DNA of 64,000 nt from Nostoc sp. FACHB-892 (GCF_014698795.1 NZ_JACJTR010000007.1:186001-250000), one strand, 5' to 3'. Shown: positions 16,923 to 26,391, counted from the first letter of the stretch. Notes: generated by a model not told the origin, from the letters alone. A program made the numbers and translations.

Positions 16923-18653
16923 ATGAATTCGGTACAGCCATTAGGTTCGGTTATTCAAGGTTCTTTAACTGAAGGTTTAGAAGTGCGATTGCATCCTGAC
17001 ATTTCTGTGGAAGATATGCGGGTGGGTAAGTTTCTTGTTGTGCAAGGGATGCGATCGCGCTTTTTTTGTATGCTGACAGATGTAGCATTGGGAGCTGCTA
17101 ATGCCCGAATTATTGCCAATCCCCCTAGTTGGGAAGACACTTTTTTACGAGATGTTTTAGCCGGAAGTGGAACATACGGTACTATCAACCTCGCGCCGAT
17201 GTTGATGTTCACTCCCGAAACTGAAGAATCTTTCTCTCCTACAAATGGCAAATCAACAAATCCCTTCCTCCCATCAGTGACGGGTTTGGCTTCATTTGTG
17301 CCGCAAACCAGTACTACGATGGAATTGTTGCCTGTTAAAACTATTCCTAGCCACTTTAGTCAAGTTTACGAAGCAAGTGTTGAAGATTTTCGTCGGGTAT
17401 TTGGTTGGGAAGATGACCCCCAAAGGCGCAATTTTTCCATCGGCAAACCTTTGGATATGGATGTGCCCGTTTGCATCGATTTAAATCGCTTCGTAGAACG
17501 GAGTAATGGGGTTTTTGGCAAATCTGGTACTGGTAAATCCTTTCTAACACGGTTACTTTTAGCTGGCGTTATCCGTAAAAGTGCGGCAGTAAACTTAATT
17601 TTTGATATGCACTCTGAATATGGCTGGGAAGCCGTTGCAGAAGGGAAGAACGTAAACACAGTTAAGGGTTTAAAACAACTTTTTCCTAGTAAGGTGGAAG
17701 TTTACACCCTCGACCCGGAATCGACAAAGCGCCGGGGGGTGCGTGATGCTCAAGAACTTTATTTGAGTTATGAGCAAATAGAAGTTGAAGATATTAAGTT
17801 ATGTAGCCGAGATTTAGGACTCTCTGACGCAGCCTTGGATAACGCCAATATTCTATATAGCGAGTTTGGCAAGTCTTGGATTGTCCAGTTGCTGAACATG
17901 ACTAACGAAGAAATCGAGATGTTCTGCGACGAGAAGCGGGGACATAAAGGCTCGATTATGGCATTACAGCGCAAACTCTTGCGGATGGATAGCTTGAAGT
18001 ATATGCGAGCGGTTTGCCCTCAGAATTATATTAGTAAAATTGTTCAGTGTCTGGAAGCTGGGAAGAATGTTGTGATAGAATTTGGTTCCCAGTCTAATAT
18101 GCTCTCTTATATGTTGGTGACGAATATGATCACCCGACGTATCCACGAGCATTACGTCAAGAAAGCAGATAAATTCCTGCAAAGCAAGAATCCGAACGAT
18201 CGCCCCACGCCATTGATGATTACCATTGAAGAGGCGCACCGTTTTCTAGACCCAGGAGTAGTACAAAGCACTATCTTTGGGACTATTGCCCGCGAATTGC
18301 GGAAATATTTCGTCACACTTTTGGTAGTTGATCAACGTCCATCGGGTATCGATAATGAAGTTATGTCTCAGATTGGGACTCGCATTACCGCTTTGCTGAA
18401 TGACGAAAAAGACATTGACGCGATTTTTACAGGTGTATCTGGTGGTGGCGGACTGCGATCGGTATTGGCAAAGCTAGACTCTAAGCAACAAGCTTTAATT
18501 TTGGGTCATGCGGTTCCGATGCCAGTAGTAGTACGTACCCGTCCTTACGACGCAACTTTTTATGAAGAAATTGGTGAACCAGCCTGGGAAGAAAAACCTG
18601 ACGCAGAAGTATTCGCTGCTGCTGAACTAGCCAAAGCTGACCTGGGATTCTAG
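16923..18653 (+). CDS. HerA-type ATPase (HAS-barrel plus DUF87)
   Basis: A 576-aa protein if started at the ATG at 16923. The frame also opens at 16911, but those four codons are part of an upstream dispersed repeat. The N-terminus (residues 1-110) fits a HAS-barrel. Walker A lies in GKSGTGKSF (about residues 199-207), then IFDMHSEYGWEA, and a Walker B-like MITIEEAHRFLDP with the HerA-type Glu; VVDQRPSGIDNEV follows as sensor region. HerA proteins are hexameric DNA translocases, with NurA nuclease in archaea; cyanobacterial homologues are uncharacterised. No nurA is adjacent. It is bracketed on both sides by copies of the same repeat. Confidence 0.85.
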   Translation: MNSVQPLGSVIQGSLTEGLEVRLHPDISVEDMRVGKFLVVQGMRSRFFCMLTDVALGAANARIIANPPSWEDTFLRDVLAGSGTYGTINLAPMLMFTPETEESFSPTNGKSTNPFLPSVTGLASFVPQTSTTMELLPVKTIPSHFSQVYEASVEDFRRVFGWEDDPQRRNFSIGKPLDMDVPVCIDLNRFVERSNGVFGKSGTGKSFLTRLLLAGVIRKSAAVNLIFDMHSEYGWEAVAEGKNVNTVKGLKQLFPSKVEVYTLDPESTKRRGVRDAQELYLSYEQIEVEDIKLCSRDLGLSDAALDNANILYSEFGKSWIVQLLNMTNEEIEMFCDEKRGHKGSIMALQRKLLRMDSLKYMRAVCPQNYISKIVQCLEAGKNVVIEFGSQSNMLSYMLVTNMITRRIHEHYVKKADKFLQSKNPNDRPTPLMITIEEAHRFLDPGVVQSTIFGTIARELRKYFVTLLVVDQRPSGIDNEVMSQIGTRITALLNDEKDIDAIFTGVSGGGGLRSVLAKLDSKQQALILGHAVPMPVVVRTRPYDATFYEEIGEPAWEEKPDAEVFAAAELAKADLGF

Positions 18654-19205
18654 ATAGTCATTGGTCAGTTATCCTTTGTCCTTTGCAAATGACCAATGAC
18701 TAATGACAAATCCCTAATTCGTAACATCCCTCCATTATCGCGGGAAATTAAGTTCGGTTATCCGGCTAGTTTTGGGCAACAGAAGAGGGGTTTTTAGCGT
18801 CACTATAGATATAGTCAGTAATTTCAAGGAAGTTTAATTTTTTTTTGCAAATCGGCAATTTTGAATTATAATTAAAGATTTAATCTTAAAAAACTTTACT
18901 ATTTGCCTGATTTATCGTACTATAAAGTAAATAGAACTCATATCGACTTCGGATTTGCAGTTGCTACTAAGTAACTGCCTAAAAGAAGAATTCTCGAAAA
19001 CAACCAGCGTGCTTATATAAAGATTGAAAATTTAGGGAAGGTAGGGGAACCTATCATTGGGAGTTTACCGTCTGAACAACGGCTAGATCAATTGATAATT
19101 ACTTTTGATAGCTCCCGATATTTCGTGATAGATGTACTACCTTTCTCCCATCGATTTTAGTAAGAAAACATACATTGTGTTTACGGAGTAGAGGATAACA
19201 CATCA
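18654..19205. other. Intergenic region with repeat and sigma-factor promoter
   Basis: The first 60 bp (18657-18710) is a dispersed repeat with inverted arms GTCATTGGTCA and TGACCAATGAC. The rest is the leader of the sigma factor gene, AT-rich with no visible frame. A purine-rich GGAGTAGAGGATAA sits just before the sigma start. Confidence 0.5.
18657..18710. repeat. Dispersed palindromic repeat after the HerA gene
   Basis: Arms GTCATTGGTCA (18657-18667) and TGACCAATGAC (18690-18700) are exact complements; the flank continues taatgacaaat. It belongs to the same family as the copies at 5036 and 16887. Confidence 0.8.
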
Positions 19206-20189
19206 ATGCCTACTGTCAACACCCAAACGGAAAACCTCAACACCAAATTCACAGCTGATATGGTAAGAACCTATCTGCGAGAAATTGGTCGTGTACCACT
19301 GCTAACCCGTGAACAAGAAATTGTCTATGGGAAGCAGGTGCAACAGATGATGAAGTTCATCGATGCCAAAGAAGCTTTGGCGAAGAAGCTGCACCGCGAA
19401 CCGGATATGTCAGAGTGGGCTGACCACGTCCAACAGTCGGAAACCGAGGTACAACAAACTGTCGCTCAAGGTAAGCGGGCAAAGCAAAAAATGATCGAAG
19501 CGAATTTGCGCTTGGTCGTTGCTATTGCCAAAAAATATCAAAAGCGGAATATGGAGTTTCTGGATTTAATCCAGGAAGGAACGCTAGGATTAGAGAGGGG
19601 TGTGGAGAAATTTGACCCAATGAGGGGTTATAAGTTCTCAACCTATGCTTACTGGTGGATTCGCCAAGCGATTACTCGTGCGATCGCTCAACAAGGCCGT
19701 ACCATCCGCTTACCGATCCACATTACCGAAAAACTGAATAAAATCAAGAAAGTGCAGCGCGAATTGGCTCAAACCTTGGGGCGATCGCCTACTCCAGCCG
19801 AAATTGCCAAAGAACTGGAAATAGAACCTGCTCAGATCCGCGAGTACCTGAACATGGCCCGTCAACCAGTATCCTTGGATGTTAAAGTTGGCGACAACCA
19901 GGATACTGAGTTGCAAGAAATGCTCGAAGATGACGGCCCATCACCAGAGTATTACACCAACCAGGAATTCTTACGCCAAGACTTGAACAACCTCCTAGCA
20001 GAACTAACTCCGCAACAGCGACAAGTTTTAGCCCTGCGCTTTGGTTTAGAAGATGGTAATGAAATGTCATTGGCGAAAGTGGGTGAGAGATTGAATCTCA
20101 GCCGTGAACGCGTCCGCCAGTTAGAGCATCAAGCTTTGGCTCATCTGCGTCGCCGTCGTGCCAATGTTAAAGAATACGTTGCTAGTTAA
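19206..20189 (+). CDS. Group 2 RNA polymerase sigma-70 factor
   Basis: This 327-aa protein has all sigma-70 regions but no region 1.1: region 1.2 (DMVRTYLREIGRVPLLT), 2.1-2.4 (EANLRLVVAIAKKY, FLDLIQEGTLGLERGVEKFDP, FSTYAYWWIRQAITRAI), region 3 (LPIHITEKLNKIKKVQREL) and region 4 with the -35 helix-turn-helix (LSRERVRQLEHQAL). This is the size and layout of the non-essential SigB/C/D/E group of cyanobacteria, used in stress and nitrogen or carbon responses. I lean to the SigB/SigD branch but cannot separate them by eye. Confidence 0.93.
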   Translation: MPTVNTQTENLNTKFTADMVRTYLREIGRVPLLTREQEIVYGKQVQQMMKFIDAKEALAKKLHREPDMSEWADHVQQSETEVQQTVAQGKRAKQKMIEANLRLVVAIAKKYQKRNMEFLDLIQEGTLGLERGVEKFDPMRGYKFSTYAYWWIRQAITRAIAQQGRTIRLPIHITEKLNKIKKVQRELAQTLGRSPTPAEIAKELEIEPAQIREYLNMARQPVSLDVKVGDNQDTELQEMLEDDGPSPEYYTNQEFLRQDLNNLLAELTPQQRQVLALRFGLEDGNEMSLAKVGERLNLSRERVRQLEHQALAHLRRRRANVKEYVAS

Positions 20190-20637
20190 AATGAGAGACG
20201 CGGCATTTCGCGTCTTTCCACCACCTTGGTGATGCGCCTCCTGAATTCAGGGGGCTATTTTTTTTGCTGACAATCAGGAAAATATTTAAATTTTACCCTG
20301 TATTTATACGGAAAAACATTTTAAAAAATAGTGTCAGTAATTTTTATTTATTAAAAAGCAAAAAACAAGATGTCAAAAAACCGATATTGATTGAGAGCTG
20401 TTTATTTCTACTTAACCTCACCCGATGGGATGAATCTATTGGATGAAGAATAAATACTCTAAGTGATGGTAATCTAAGGTTATTGAATTCAATTAAATAA
20501 AAACTTTAGTTTTTGACAGTTTTCTTTTTTGGACAATAGTAATATAAATCGTTAGCAAAGTCTTTGGCAGTTAAGACTTGGTTATGATTTAAGCAAGTTC
20601 TAGAGAACTTAGTTCGTTTTTTAACAGGAGAAGTAGG
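20190..20637. other. Intergenic region after the sigma factor
   Basis: It contains a small GC stem (agacgcg at 20196-20202, cgcgtct at 20209-20215) and a good terminator at 20236-20265. A 60-codon plus-strand frame (20264-20446) has AT-driven composition and no recognisable motif, so it is not called. The last 60 bp are the leader of the next gene. Confidence 0.45.
20236..20265 (+). terminator. Rho-independent terminator of the sigma factor gene
   Basis: GCCTCCTGAA (20236-20245) pairs with TTCAGGGGGC (20246-20255), with one wobble near the base, and is followed directly by TATTTTTTTT. The stem has essentially no spacer, so the real loop uses the central AATT. Confidence 0.75.
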
Positions 20638-21339
20638 GTGCTTAACAACCTTCATCAGTTATTATCTCCCCGTCAGTGGGGAATTTCCCTCGCGGGCTTA
20701 GGCTTACTTCTCGGTTTGGGCTTTATGGCCAAACAGACTCAAGTAGTATCGGTTACAGGTTCTTCATTCTCATCGGCTCAGATTCAGAAACCCAGCGAAA
20801 ACTCTCTTTTATCGCAGCTAAGAAGAGTTAGAGAGCAGAGAGGTCAACTCAATGCGGCTTCTGGAGATAGAGGTTTTTTTGGTCATAAGAGCGGAAAAAC
20901 ATTACCTACAACCACAGCGTTGGTTCCAGGTTCTCAAGGAGCTACAAAAGGCGCAGAAGTTTTACCAAAAGCGAATTTTCCTGTAAAAGATGGGATTTAT
21001 CTTTATGGTCAATCCCCAAAATCAAACCAACTAGGTCAAGGTTACATCATATTTCAAAAGCAACAGGGCAAGGTAACTGGTGCATTGTATATGCCCCAAT
21101 CAGAGTTTAATTGTTTTCAAGGTACACTCAACCCCTCAGGAGAGTTGGCGATGACGGTTAATGGTTCGTCAAATGAAGCCAGTTATCCTCGGTCGAATCA
21201 GGTCGCTGCAAGCAATAGACCATCTAAAGTTAGTGAAGATGAGTTCAGCAGTTATGCTTACTCGGTGGCTCTGCAAGACTTTTATCAGTTAAATTCCATT
21301 ACAGCTAGCGATCGCCACACGCTGCAAATGTGTAAGTAA
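20638..21339 (+). CDS. Conserved hypothetical protein with N-terminal membrane anchor
   Basis: This 233-aa protein starts at a GTG preceded by ACAGGAGAAGTAGG, a clear ribosome-binding site. Residues 14-30 (WGISLAGLGLLLGLGFM) form a signal anchor or signal peptide. The middle (about 35-115) is polar and low complexity; residues about 117-165 hold the most structured part (FPVKDGIYLYGQ, GQGYIIFQKQQGKVTGALYMPQSEFNCF). I recognise it as a type of cyanobacterial hypothetical protein but know no function. An extracytoplasmic location is inferred. It converges on cobO with 8 bp between the stops. Confidence 0.75.
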   Translation: MLNNLHQLLSPRQWGISLAGLGLLLGLGFMAKQTQVVSVTGSSFSSAQIQKPSENSLLSQLRRVREQRGQLNAASGDRGFFGHKSGKTLPTTTALVPGSQGATKGAEVLPKANFPVKDGIYLYGQSPKSNQLGQGYIIFQKQQGKVTGALYMPQSEFNCFQGTLNPSGELAMTVNGSSNEASYPRSNQVAASNRPSKVSEDEFSSYAYSVALQDFYQLNSITASDRHTLQMCK

Positions 21340-21347
21340 TCTTCAAG

Positions 21348-22025
21348 TTAATACTCAATTCCTGCTTGCGCCTTAACACCTTGATCGCGGAAAGGATGTT
21401 TAACTAGGGTCATTTCGGTTACGAGGTCAGCACGCTCAATTAAAGCAGCTGGTGCGCCTCTACCTGTGAGGATTACGTGCTTATTAGCTGGTTTTTGCGC
21501 CAATCCCGCTAAAACATCCTCTACATCTAAGTAAGACATTTTTAGAGCGATATTGATTTCATCTAACAACACCAGATGAAAATCTGGGTTACGGATGTAT
21601 TCTAATGATTTTTCCCACGCAGCGCTAGCTTTGTCGAGATCGCGATCGCGGTCTTGAGTTTCCCAAGTGAAGCCTTCGCCCATTGCGTGAAATTCTAACT
21701 GGTCTTCCCAATAGCTAAAAACCCTTTTTTCTGAAGGTTCCCAGCTACCTTTGATAAATTGGACGATCGCTACTTTATACCCGTGACCTAGCGATCGTAA
21801 TACCATTCCCAAGGCGGCGGTGGTTTTACCTTTACCATTACCAGTATTTACAATAATTAATCCTTTTTCTGGTACAGCTTGTGCTATGCGTTGATCCTGC
21901 ACTTCTTTGCGTCGCTGCATCTTTTTGCGATACTGTTCATCAGTCAGAGATGAAGACATAACTTCATCAATCAAGCGCCCAATCTCTTGGTCTGGGTTTA
22001 ATTCTTCTGGTGTATCGTTTTTCAT
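21348..22025 (-). CDS. cobO: Cob(I)alamin adenosyltransferase
   Basis: This 225-aa CobO/BtuR-type enzyme transfers the adenosyl group of ATP to cob(I)alamin or cobyrinic acid a,c-diamide, making the active cofactor form. The P-loop is TGNGKGKTTAALGM (residues 61-74, in the CobA-type reversed-strand fold), followed by VAIVQFIKGSW, the HAMGEGFTW segment that closes over cobalamin, and LVLLDEINIAL. The N-terminal 50 residues are polar and family-typical. It is monocistronic. Confidence 0.93.
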   Translation of the reverse strand: MKNDTPEELNPDQEIGRLIDEVMSSSLTDEQYRKKMQRRKEVQDQRIAQAVPEKGLIIVNTGNGKGKTTAALGMVLRSLGHGYKVAIVQFIKGSWEPSEKRVFSYWEDQLEFHAMGEGFTWETQDRDRDLDKASAAWEKSLEYIRNPDFHLVLLDEINIALKMSYLDVEDVLAGLAQKPANKHVILTGRGAPAALIERADLVTEMTLVKHPFRDQGVKAQAGIEY

Positions 22026-22442
22026 TAATCTTGTTTAGAAATTAACTGTTAAAAATGTTGAAAATGAGCCAAAATATTGTTTTTTATCAAATTTCACTTA
22101 AATAAATCGATTGAAAATGTCCAAGGATTTTCACATGAAATATTAATAGTGTATAAGCTTTTTTTAACATGATTTGCAAACAAGTATAGAAAATCCTATG
22201 ATATACAAACTGAACTTATAATTTTAGTTTATTATTACTATTTTAAATAATTTAATATGTTCATTAAGGCACTTACCAGAAAAATTTTGTCATTATATTG
22301 TTTAGTACAGTCATAAGTTATATTACCAACCGAGGGTACTCGATTGCAGCCTTGAGAATGCGTTACCTGTGCTATTTAGTTTAACTATTTATAGAATATT
22401 ATCTTAGGAGTTGTCGGGGTAGTGCTGTAGGGTGTTATGGGT
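22026..22442. other. Intergenic region, nothing recognised
   Basis: AT-rich sequence between the cobO start and the end of the GFA-type gene. I see no frame, repeat or hairpin worth calling; the final 60 bp is more GC-rich (gttgtcggggtagtgctg). Confidence 0.4.
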
Positions 22443-22907
22443 TTATGGATGCTGTTGTGTCCATTTTTCCCGCAGAGGGCGCATATCCTCTGGTTGCCCA
22501 TCATAATTGAGCAATTGGTCTGAAATTATCACCCATGATTGGGCATTGCGTGTCCAAACGTTCCCAACTGGGCGTAACCAACTTGTATTATCTAAGGTTC
22601 CGGGTTTAACGTTGATAGTATCTGGGTTATAAGTCCGTTCATGGAACAATCGCGTTCCGCAATCACCACAGAACAAATTATTTATTTCGCGTCCGCTATC
22701 AGCTTTGCGAGTCCAAGCCTTCGGTTGCCCCTGAACGATTACAACAGCATCTCGTGGTACTGTAAAAGACATTCCAAAGGCACTAGACGATTGTTTTTGA
22801 CACTCTTTACAGTGGCATACGTAGAGAGTTAACGGTTCAGCATGAATTTCGTAACGAATGTGTCCACATTGACAACCTCCAGTATATGGAAGACTCACAG
22901 GTTTCAT
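22443..22907 (-). CDS. GFA/CENP-V domain zinc protein
   Basis: This 154-aa protein has the cysteine pattern of the glutathione-dependent formaldehyde-activating (GFA)/CENP-V family: GGCQCGHIRYE, VCHCKECQKQSSSAFG and FCGDCGTRLFHE, which bind structural and catalytic zinc. The name comes from an enzyme once thought to form S-hydroxymethylglutathione; the true reaction of most members is unknown. It follows its own ATG with ribosome-binding site AAAGGAGATG. The neighbour upstream on the same strand starts over 50 bp away and is unrelated. Confidence 0.88.
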   Translation of the reverse strand: MKPVSLPYTGGCQCGHIRYEIHAEPLTLYVCHCKECQKQSSSAFGMSFTVPRDAVVIVQGQPKAWTRKADSGREINNLFCGDCGTRLFHERTYNPDTINVKPGTLDNTSWLRPVGNVWTRNAQSWVIISDQLLNYDGQPEDMRPLREKWTQQHP

Positions 22908-22966
22908 CTCCTTTAAAATTTGGTGTTGCCTGATTATAACTAATGCTATCTCATTCTATTATTTCC

Positions 22967-24235
22967 TCATTCTTCATCTTTATCTGATTCATCATCTTCA
23001 CTCCAATATTGTTGAGGTGCATTTCCGTGAACTTCTAAAATCTTTGGTTTTTTGATTTTATTATCAGGTGGATTAATTGCTTCTAACTGCACATCAAATT
23101 TCCAGTTGTCGCCAAAATCATAAAGATAGGTCATTTTAGCACCCGGTTCTAAAGACAAGTTACCAATCTGCACTTGATCTGCAAATGGAGGAGTTTCCAT
23201 GTACGGATGACCTATTTTGATACTACGCCCAAAACGATCTTTATAACTAAACTCATATAAATGGTCGTAGTCAAAATCAAAAGCATCAAGAATTGTCTCT
23301 GCTAGCCAGCCTAATGGTTTTCTTGCTGGTATAGCAATGCGTCTCCAAGCTTGATAAATAGACACTTTAAAAATATAAATACCATCAGTGAAGCCTTGCT
23401 TCGGAACAAACAGATTATGTTTCCATTCTGGAAAAAATGGTTGAAAATGTGACTGTAATTTTCCAAAAGTTACATTAACATCATCCTGTAATTCTCCTTG
23501 TATCCCCAGTGGGAATAGTAATTGTAACAGAGCATCACCAAAGGGCAAACGTTGTAAACTAGCAATCCGCCACCCCTTCCCTTCTTGCGGCTTTCCCTGC
23601 TTGATAGATAACAACCCAAATAGCTCTAAAAGGGCAACATTATGCAGACCGGGGTAATAACTAATATCGTGTTGGTCTTCATATTTAGGAAATTTTAAAC
23701 CTTTGTCTGAGATACGGGGCCAAAGTTGAATGCATCTAAATAAATTCCCGAATGAGTCTTGATGCTCACCCAAAATTTCGTTATTTCCCCAGATCAACCA
23801 GGCTTCTAATAAGTTGAAATAGCGTTCTGTTAGGTTAAGATTTGACCATGATTCTAAGGCGGCTACGTCTAATACTAAAATTTGTTTCTTAGCTTGGGAT
23901 GTAATTTGGGCTATCCCAGAACTGCGTAATAACAGATATAGCCCATTAATGTATGGGTATGATTTCTGTACGGGACGTTTGAGTTTAGTTGCAATTGGGT
24001 GACTTAAGCGAGAATTAAGTTCTGATAGTACTTTCAAGGGTAGAAGGTTATTAACACTACTAACTTCCACTCCATTTGGTTGTAAGAAATCTATCAGGGT
24101 TTGAAAATCCCGCAGAATTGTACCGGGTTGATTTTCATCAATGCTAAGTTCTTGTAGAAGTTGTTGTTGTGACTCTGTTAAGGAAGGTAGTTCAGGATTG
24201 AGTGTGCGTTCTAGCCGCGCAAATAAATCTTCCAT
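22967..24235 (-). CDS. Protein with C-terminal pRiA4b ORF3-like domain
   Basis: This 422-aa protein has a C-terminal domain (residues about 275-400) with the pattern of plasmid pRiA4b ORF-3-like proteins: IFKVSIYQAWRRIAIP, LGWLAETILDAFDFDYDHLYEF, and LEPGAKMTYLYDFGDNWKFDVQLE, where the YDFGDxW motif is diagnostic. The preceding 270 residues are mostly helical and of unknown fold. The last residues are very acidic (WSEDDESDKDEE). Family members occur on plasmids, in transposon neighbourhoods and on chromosomes, with no established function. It is divergent from the nucleotidyltransferase gene. Confidence 0.82.
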   Translation of the reverse strand: MEDLFARLERTLNPELPSLTESQQQLLQELSIDENQPGTILRDFQTLIDFLQPNGVEVSSVNNLLPLKVLSELNSRLSHPIATKLKRPVQKSYPYINGLYLLLRSSGIAQITSQAKKQILVLDVAALESWSNLNLTERYFNLLEAWLIWGNNEILGEHQDSFGNLFRCIQLWPRISDKGLKFPKYEDQHDISYYPGLHNVALLELFGLLSIKQGKPQEGKGWRIASLQRLPFGDALLQLLFPLGIQGELQDDVNVTFGKLQSHFQPFFPEWKHNLFVPKQGFTDGIYIFKVSIYQAWRRIAIPARKPLGWLAETILDAFDFDYDHLYEFSYKDRFGRSIKIGHPYMETPPFADQVQIGNLSLEPGAKMTYLYDFGDNWKFDVQLEAINPPDNKIKKPKILEVHGNAPQQYWSEDDESDKDEE

Positions 24236-24430
24236 AAATAAAAATTATAAATTTGAAATTCACAATTTAACCTTCCGTAAAACCCTGTTTCCTTTATACT
24301 ATGATTCCAAGAGTTACCCTAGTAAACCTTAACCTGCTAAGTGTCATAGTAGGTCTATCAAGACCGTAAGCTTAATGAAATCTGAATGATAATATTTTCA
24401 CCTTCTAGTTGATAATCCCAGGGATTTGAT

Positions 24431-24967
24431 ATGAATAGTAACACTCGTCTACAGATGATTTTAGCTGATACACCTATTGATATAGTATTACCTGCGATCG
24501 CTCAACTAAATCTACCTAACTGGTGGTTAGCCGGGGGTGCAGTTAGAAACACTGTTTGGTCTTCAATTTTTGGACATGAGTGTGGGTTAGGTATTAAAGA
24601 TTTTGATATTGCATTCTTTGATATAGAGGGGAACCGTTCTGAAGAACTAGCAGCAAAGGCTACTCTCACAGAACAATTTCCTGATGACCAGTTTGATGTC
24701 AAAAATCAAGCTAGTTTTACTCGGTGGCGGCTTGGTAGCAGACCTTACACTAGTACAGAGGATGGCATCACAGATTGGCTGCACACCGCTACTGCTGTCG
24801 GAGTTCGACTAGATACACAAGGCCAATGGCAATTTTTCACTCCCTACGGATTAGATGACCTGTTTGGTGGCATTATTCGAGCTACGCCAGCACATACTCA
24901 TAACCTAAATGCCCACAATAAAGCTTCTGGGTTTTTACAAAAGTGTCCTTATCTGCGGTTGGCTTAA
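24431..24967 (+). CDS. Nucleotidyltransferase-like protein (DUF925 type)
   Basis: This 178-aa protein resembles the nucleotidyltransferase family formerly DUF925: WWLAGGAVRNTVW (the GG element), then IKDFDIAFFD, which supplies the two catalytic Asp residues of a Pol-beta-type fold, then FDVKNQASFTRW, TAVGVRL and GLDDLFGGIIRATPAH. The function is unknown; the fold suggests transfer of a nucleotide to a protein or small molecule. The C-terminal KCPYLRL matches the usual short ending, so it is probably complete. Confidence 0.83.
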   Translation: MNSNTRLQMILADTPIDIVLPAIAQLNLPNWWLAGGAVRNTVWSSIFGHECGLGIKDFDIAFFDIEGNRSEELAAKATLTEQFPDDQFDVKNQASFTRWRLGSRPYTSTEDGITDWLHTATAVGVRLDTQGQWQFFTPYGLDDLFGGIIRATPAHTHNLNAHNKASGFLQKCPYLRLA

Positions 24968-24998
24968 AAGTTACAGTCGGGTTATAGCCGCTGGCTTA

Positions 24999-25045
24999 GT
25001 GTGAAAAATCGCTTTTTACTGGCTTCAAGCAGTAATTTTTCACAC
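24999..25045. terminator. Hairpin between convergent genes
   Basis: GTGTGAAAAAT (24999-25009) and ATTTTTCACAC (25035-25045) are exact complements around a 25-nt centre that can fold on itself. The A- and T-rich stem could terminate both convergent transcripts. Confidence 0.55.
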
Positions 25046-25074
25046 CATAAAAAGTAAAAACTACAAAATACTTT

Positions 25075-25494
25075 TTACTTTTTATTCTGTTTGATGTATG
25101 AGTAAAGAAGTTCGTAATCGCTCCGAGGATTTACAATTAAGCATGGACTATTACCGCCACTTCCATTACTTACAATAACGACAGTAATACCAGCTTTTGG
25201 ACAAACTCCTAAACAACTGCTGCTAACTACTCGAAATTCACCCCATAATCCCTCAAATTTCAGACGAGATTTCAACCAATTCTCTAAGTCTTCGGAAGCT
25301 GTTGAACCTAATCGCTCGTTTGCACATTGTGAACACACAAGCACTAAACCAGACTCCCATCGGGGAGAAACGCTGGGAATAGATGTGTCTAACGGACGAG
25401 AATTTATTAAGGGCGATGTCTGCTGAGAATCGGATGCAAAGCTTTTAAGGATACGTTGGAGCAATCTCTTAATACGCCGGATCAGTTTTTTCAT
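25075..25494 (-). CDS. Thioredoxin-like [2Fe-2S] ferredoxin-type protein
   Basis: This 139-aa protein has a basic N-terminal tail (KKLIRRIKRLLQRILKSF) that may be amphipathic, a disordered Ser/Pro segment, and a thioredoxin-like ferredoxin domain from about residue 50. Visible cluster ligands are the Cys pair in LVCSQCANERL and the pair in SSCLGVCPKAGITVVI. That spacing fits the shethna-type/NuoE-like (2Fe-2S) ferredoxin fold. The partner and role are unknown. It ends at the convergent hairpin shared with the nucleotidyltransferase gene. Confidence 0.78.
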   Translation of the reverse strand: MKKLIRRIKRLLQRILKSFASDSQQTSPLINSRPLDTSIPSVSPRWESGLVLVCSQCANERLGSTASEDLENWLKSRLKFEGLWGEFRVVSSSCLGVCPKAGITVVIVSNGSGGNSPCLIVNPRSDYELLYSYIKQNKK

Positions 25495-25567
25495 GGACGA
25501 CCTTATTTCTCTGAATAACGTGAATTTAATAAAAAAACCTCTCCCTGGTTTTTCATAGTAAAACCGT

Positions 25568-25588
25568 CCCTCTCCGAGTCGGAGAGGG
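25568..25588. repeat. Short GC-rich palindrome
   Basis: CCCTCTCC and GGAGAGGG surround GAGTC. Similar ccctctcc/ggagaggg words recur in cyanobacterial intergenic regions. It lies in the leader of the ferredoxin-like gene. Confidence 0.5.
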
Positions 25589-25702
25589 AGAAAGTTGAAC
25601 TTTAGTTCAAGTTATGGAGAGGTTTGTCGAACTCACGTTGAACAGGATAATGTAAATTTCCCGTTTAATCTGTTCTGGTAGATCATCTTGTTCCAACAAG
25701 AA

Positions 25703-26383
25703 TCAGCGCTTCTGAGCAATTTGCTGTAAGTATGCAATTAGCTGTTCTCCTGCGGTGTCAATGTGTCGTTTTAGTAATCTGACAGCAGCTTTTGTATCCT
25801 GCTTTTGACAAGCATCTAAGAGTTGATAGTGTTCTTTTTGCGATCGCTCTTGGTAATCCATCTGCGCTAATTGTACGCGAACATAGCGATCGCAATTAAC
25901 GTGTAAAGTTTTAATCATCGCCAGCAATCGAGGACGTTCAGCAGTGGCGTACAGCGTCGCATGAAATTCCCAGTTGAGTTTTGCCAACACACCTGCATCA
26001 GTTGCTTGATCTGTCGCTGACAAAATCACAGCAGCTTTTTCTATATCTGTTTCTCTGAACTTGGGTATTGCCAACTGCATCGCTTTCACTTCCAAGGCGC
26101 TGCGAATTTCACAAATTTCTTGTGCCTCTTGTGCTGTCAACACCGATACGATCGCACCACGATTTAGATGCAGTGTCACTAATCCTTCTGCTTCTAGCTG
26201 CTTCAAGGCTTCGCGCACGGGAATGCGACTAACGCCAAACTGAGTGGCGATTTCGTCCTGTCTCAGAGATTGTCCTTCCTGAAAAATGCCCCGCAGAATC
26301 GCTTCCCGCAAAGCATCGGCAATTAAATCTGGGGTACTACGTTGTTGTTGCAGCACATTCGCTGCCAAGTCATTTAAGTTCAT
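25703..26383 (-). CDS. GntR-family (FCD/FadR-type) transcriptional regulator
   Basis: A 226-aa regulator from the ATG at 26383; a longer frame starting at 26422 would run through the operator, so it is rejected. Residues about 15-80 form the winged helix: LIADALREAILRGIF, then QDEIATQFGVSRIPVREALKQLEAEGLV. The rest is an all-helical FCD effector domain (ICEIRSALEVKAMQLA, LNWEFHATLYATAERP, HYQLLDACQKQD), which usually binds a metal and a small carboxylate. Two perfect TTGTATACAA sites lie between it and leuA, so it very likely regulates itself and leuA. The ligand might be a branched-chain pathway intermediate; this is a guess. Confidence 0.92.
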   Translation of the reverse strand: MNLNDLAANVLQQQRSTPDLIADALREAILRGIFQEGQSLRQDEIATQFGVSRIPVREALKQLEAEGLVTLHLNRGAIVSVLTAQEAQEICEIRSALEVKAMQLAIPKFRETDIEKAAVILSATDQATDAGVLAKLNWEFHATLYATAERPRLLAMIKTLHVNCDRYVRVQLAQMDYQERSQKEHYQLLDACQKQDTKAAVRLLKRHIDTAGEQLIAYLQQIAQKR

Positions 26384-26391
26384 ATTGAATA

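Noticed and set aside
20264..20446. 60-codon frame after the sigma factor
   Set aside because: It starts in the terminator tail and has AT-driven composition with no recognisable domain.
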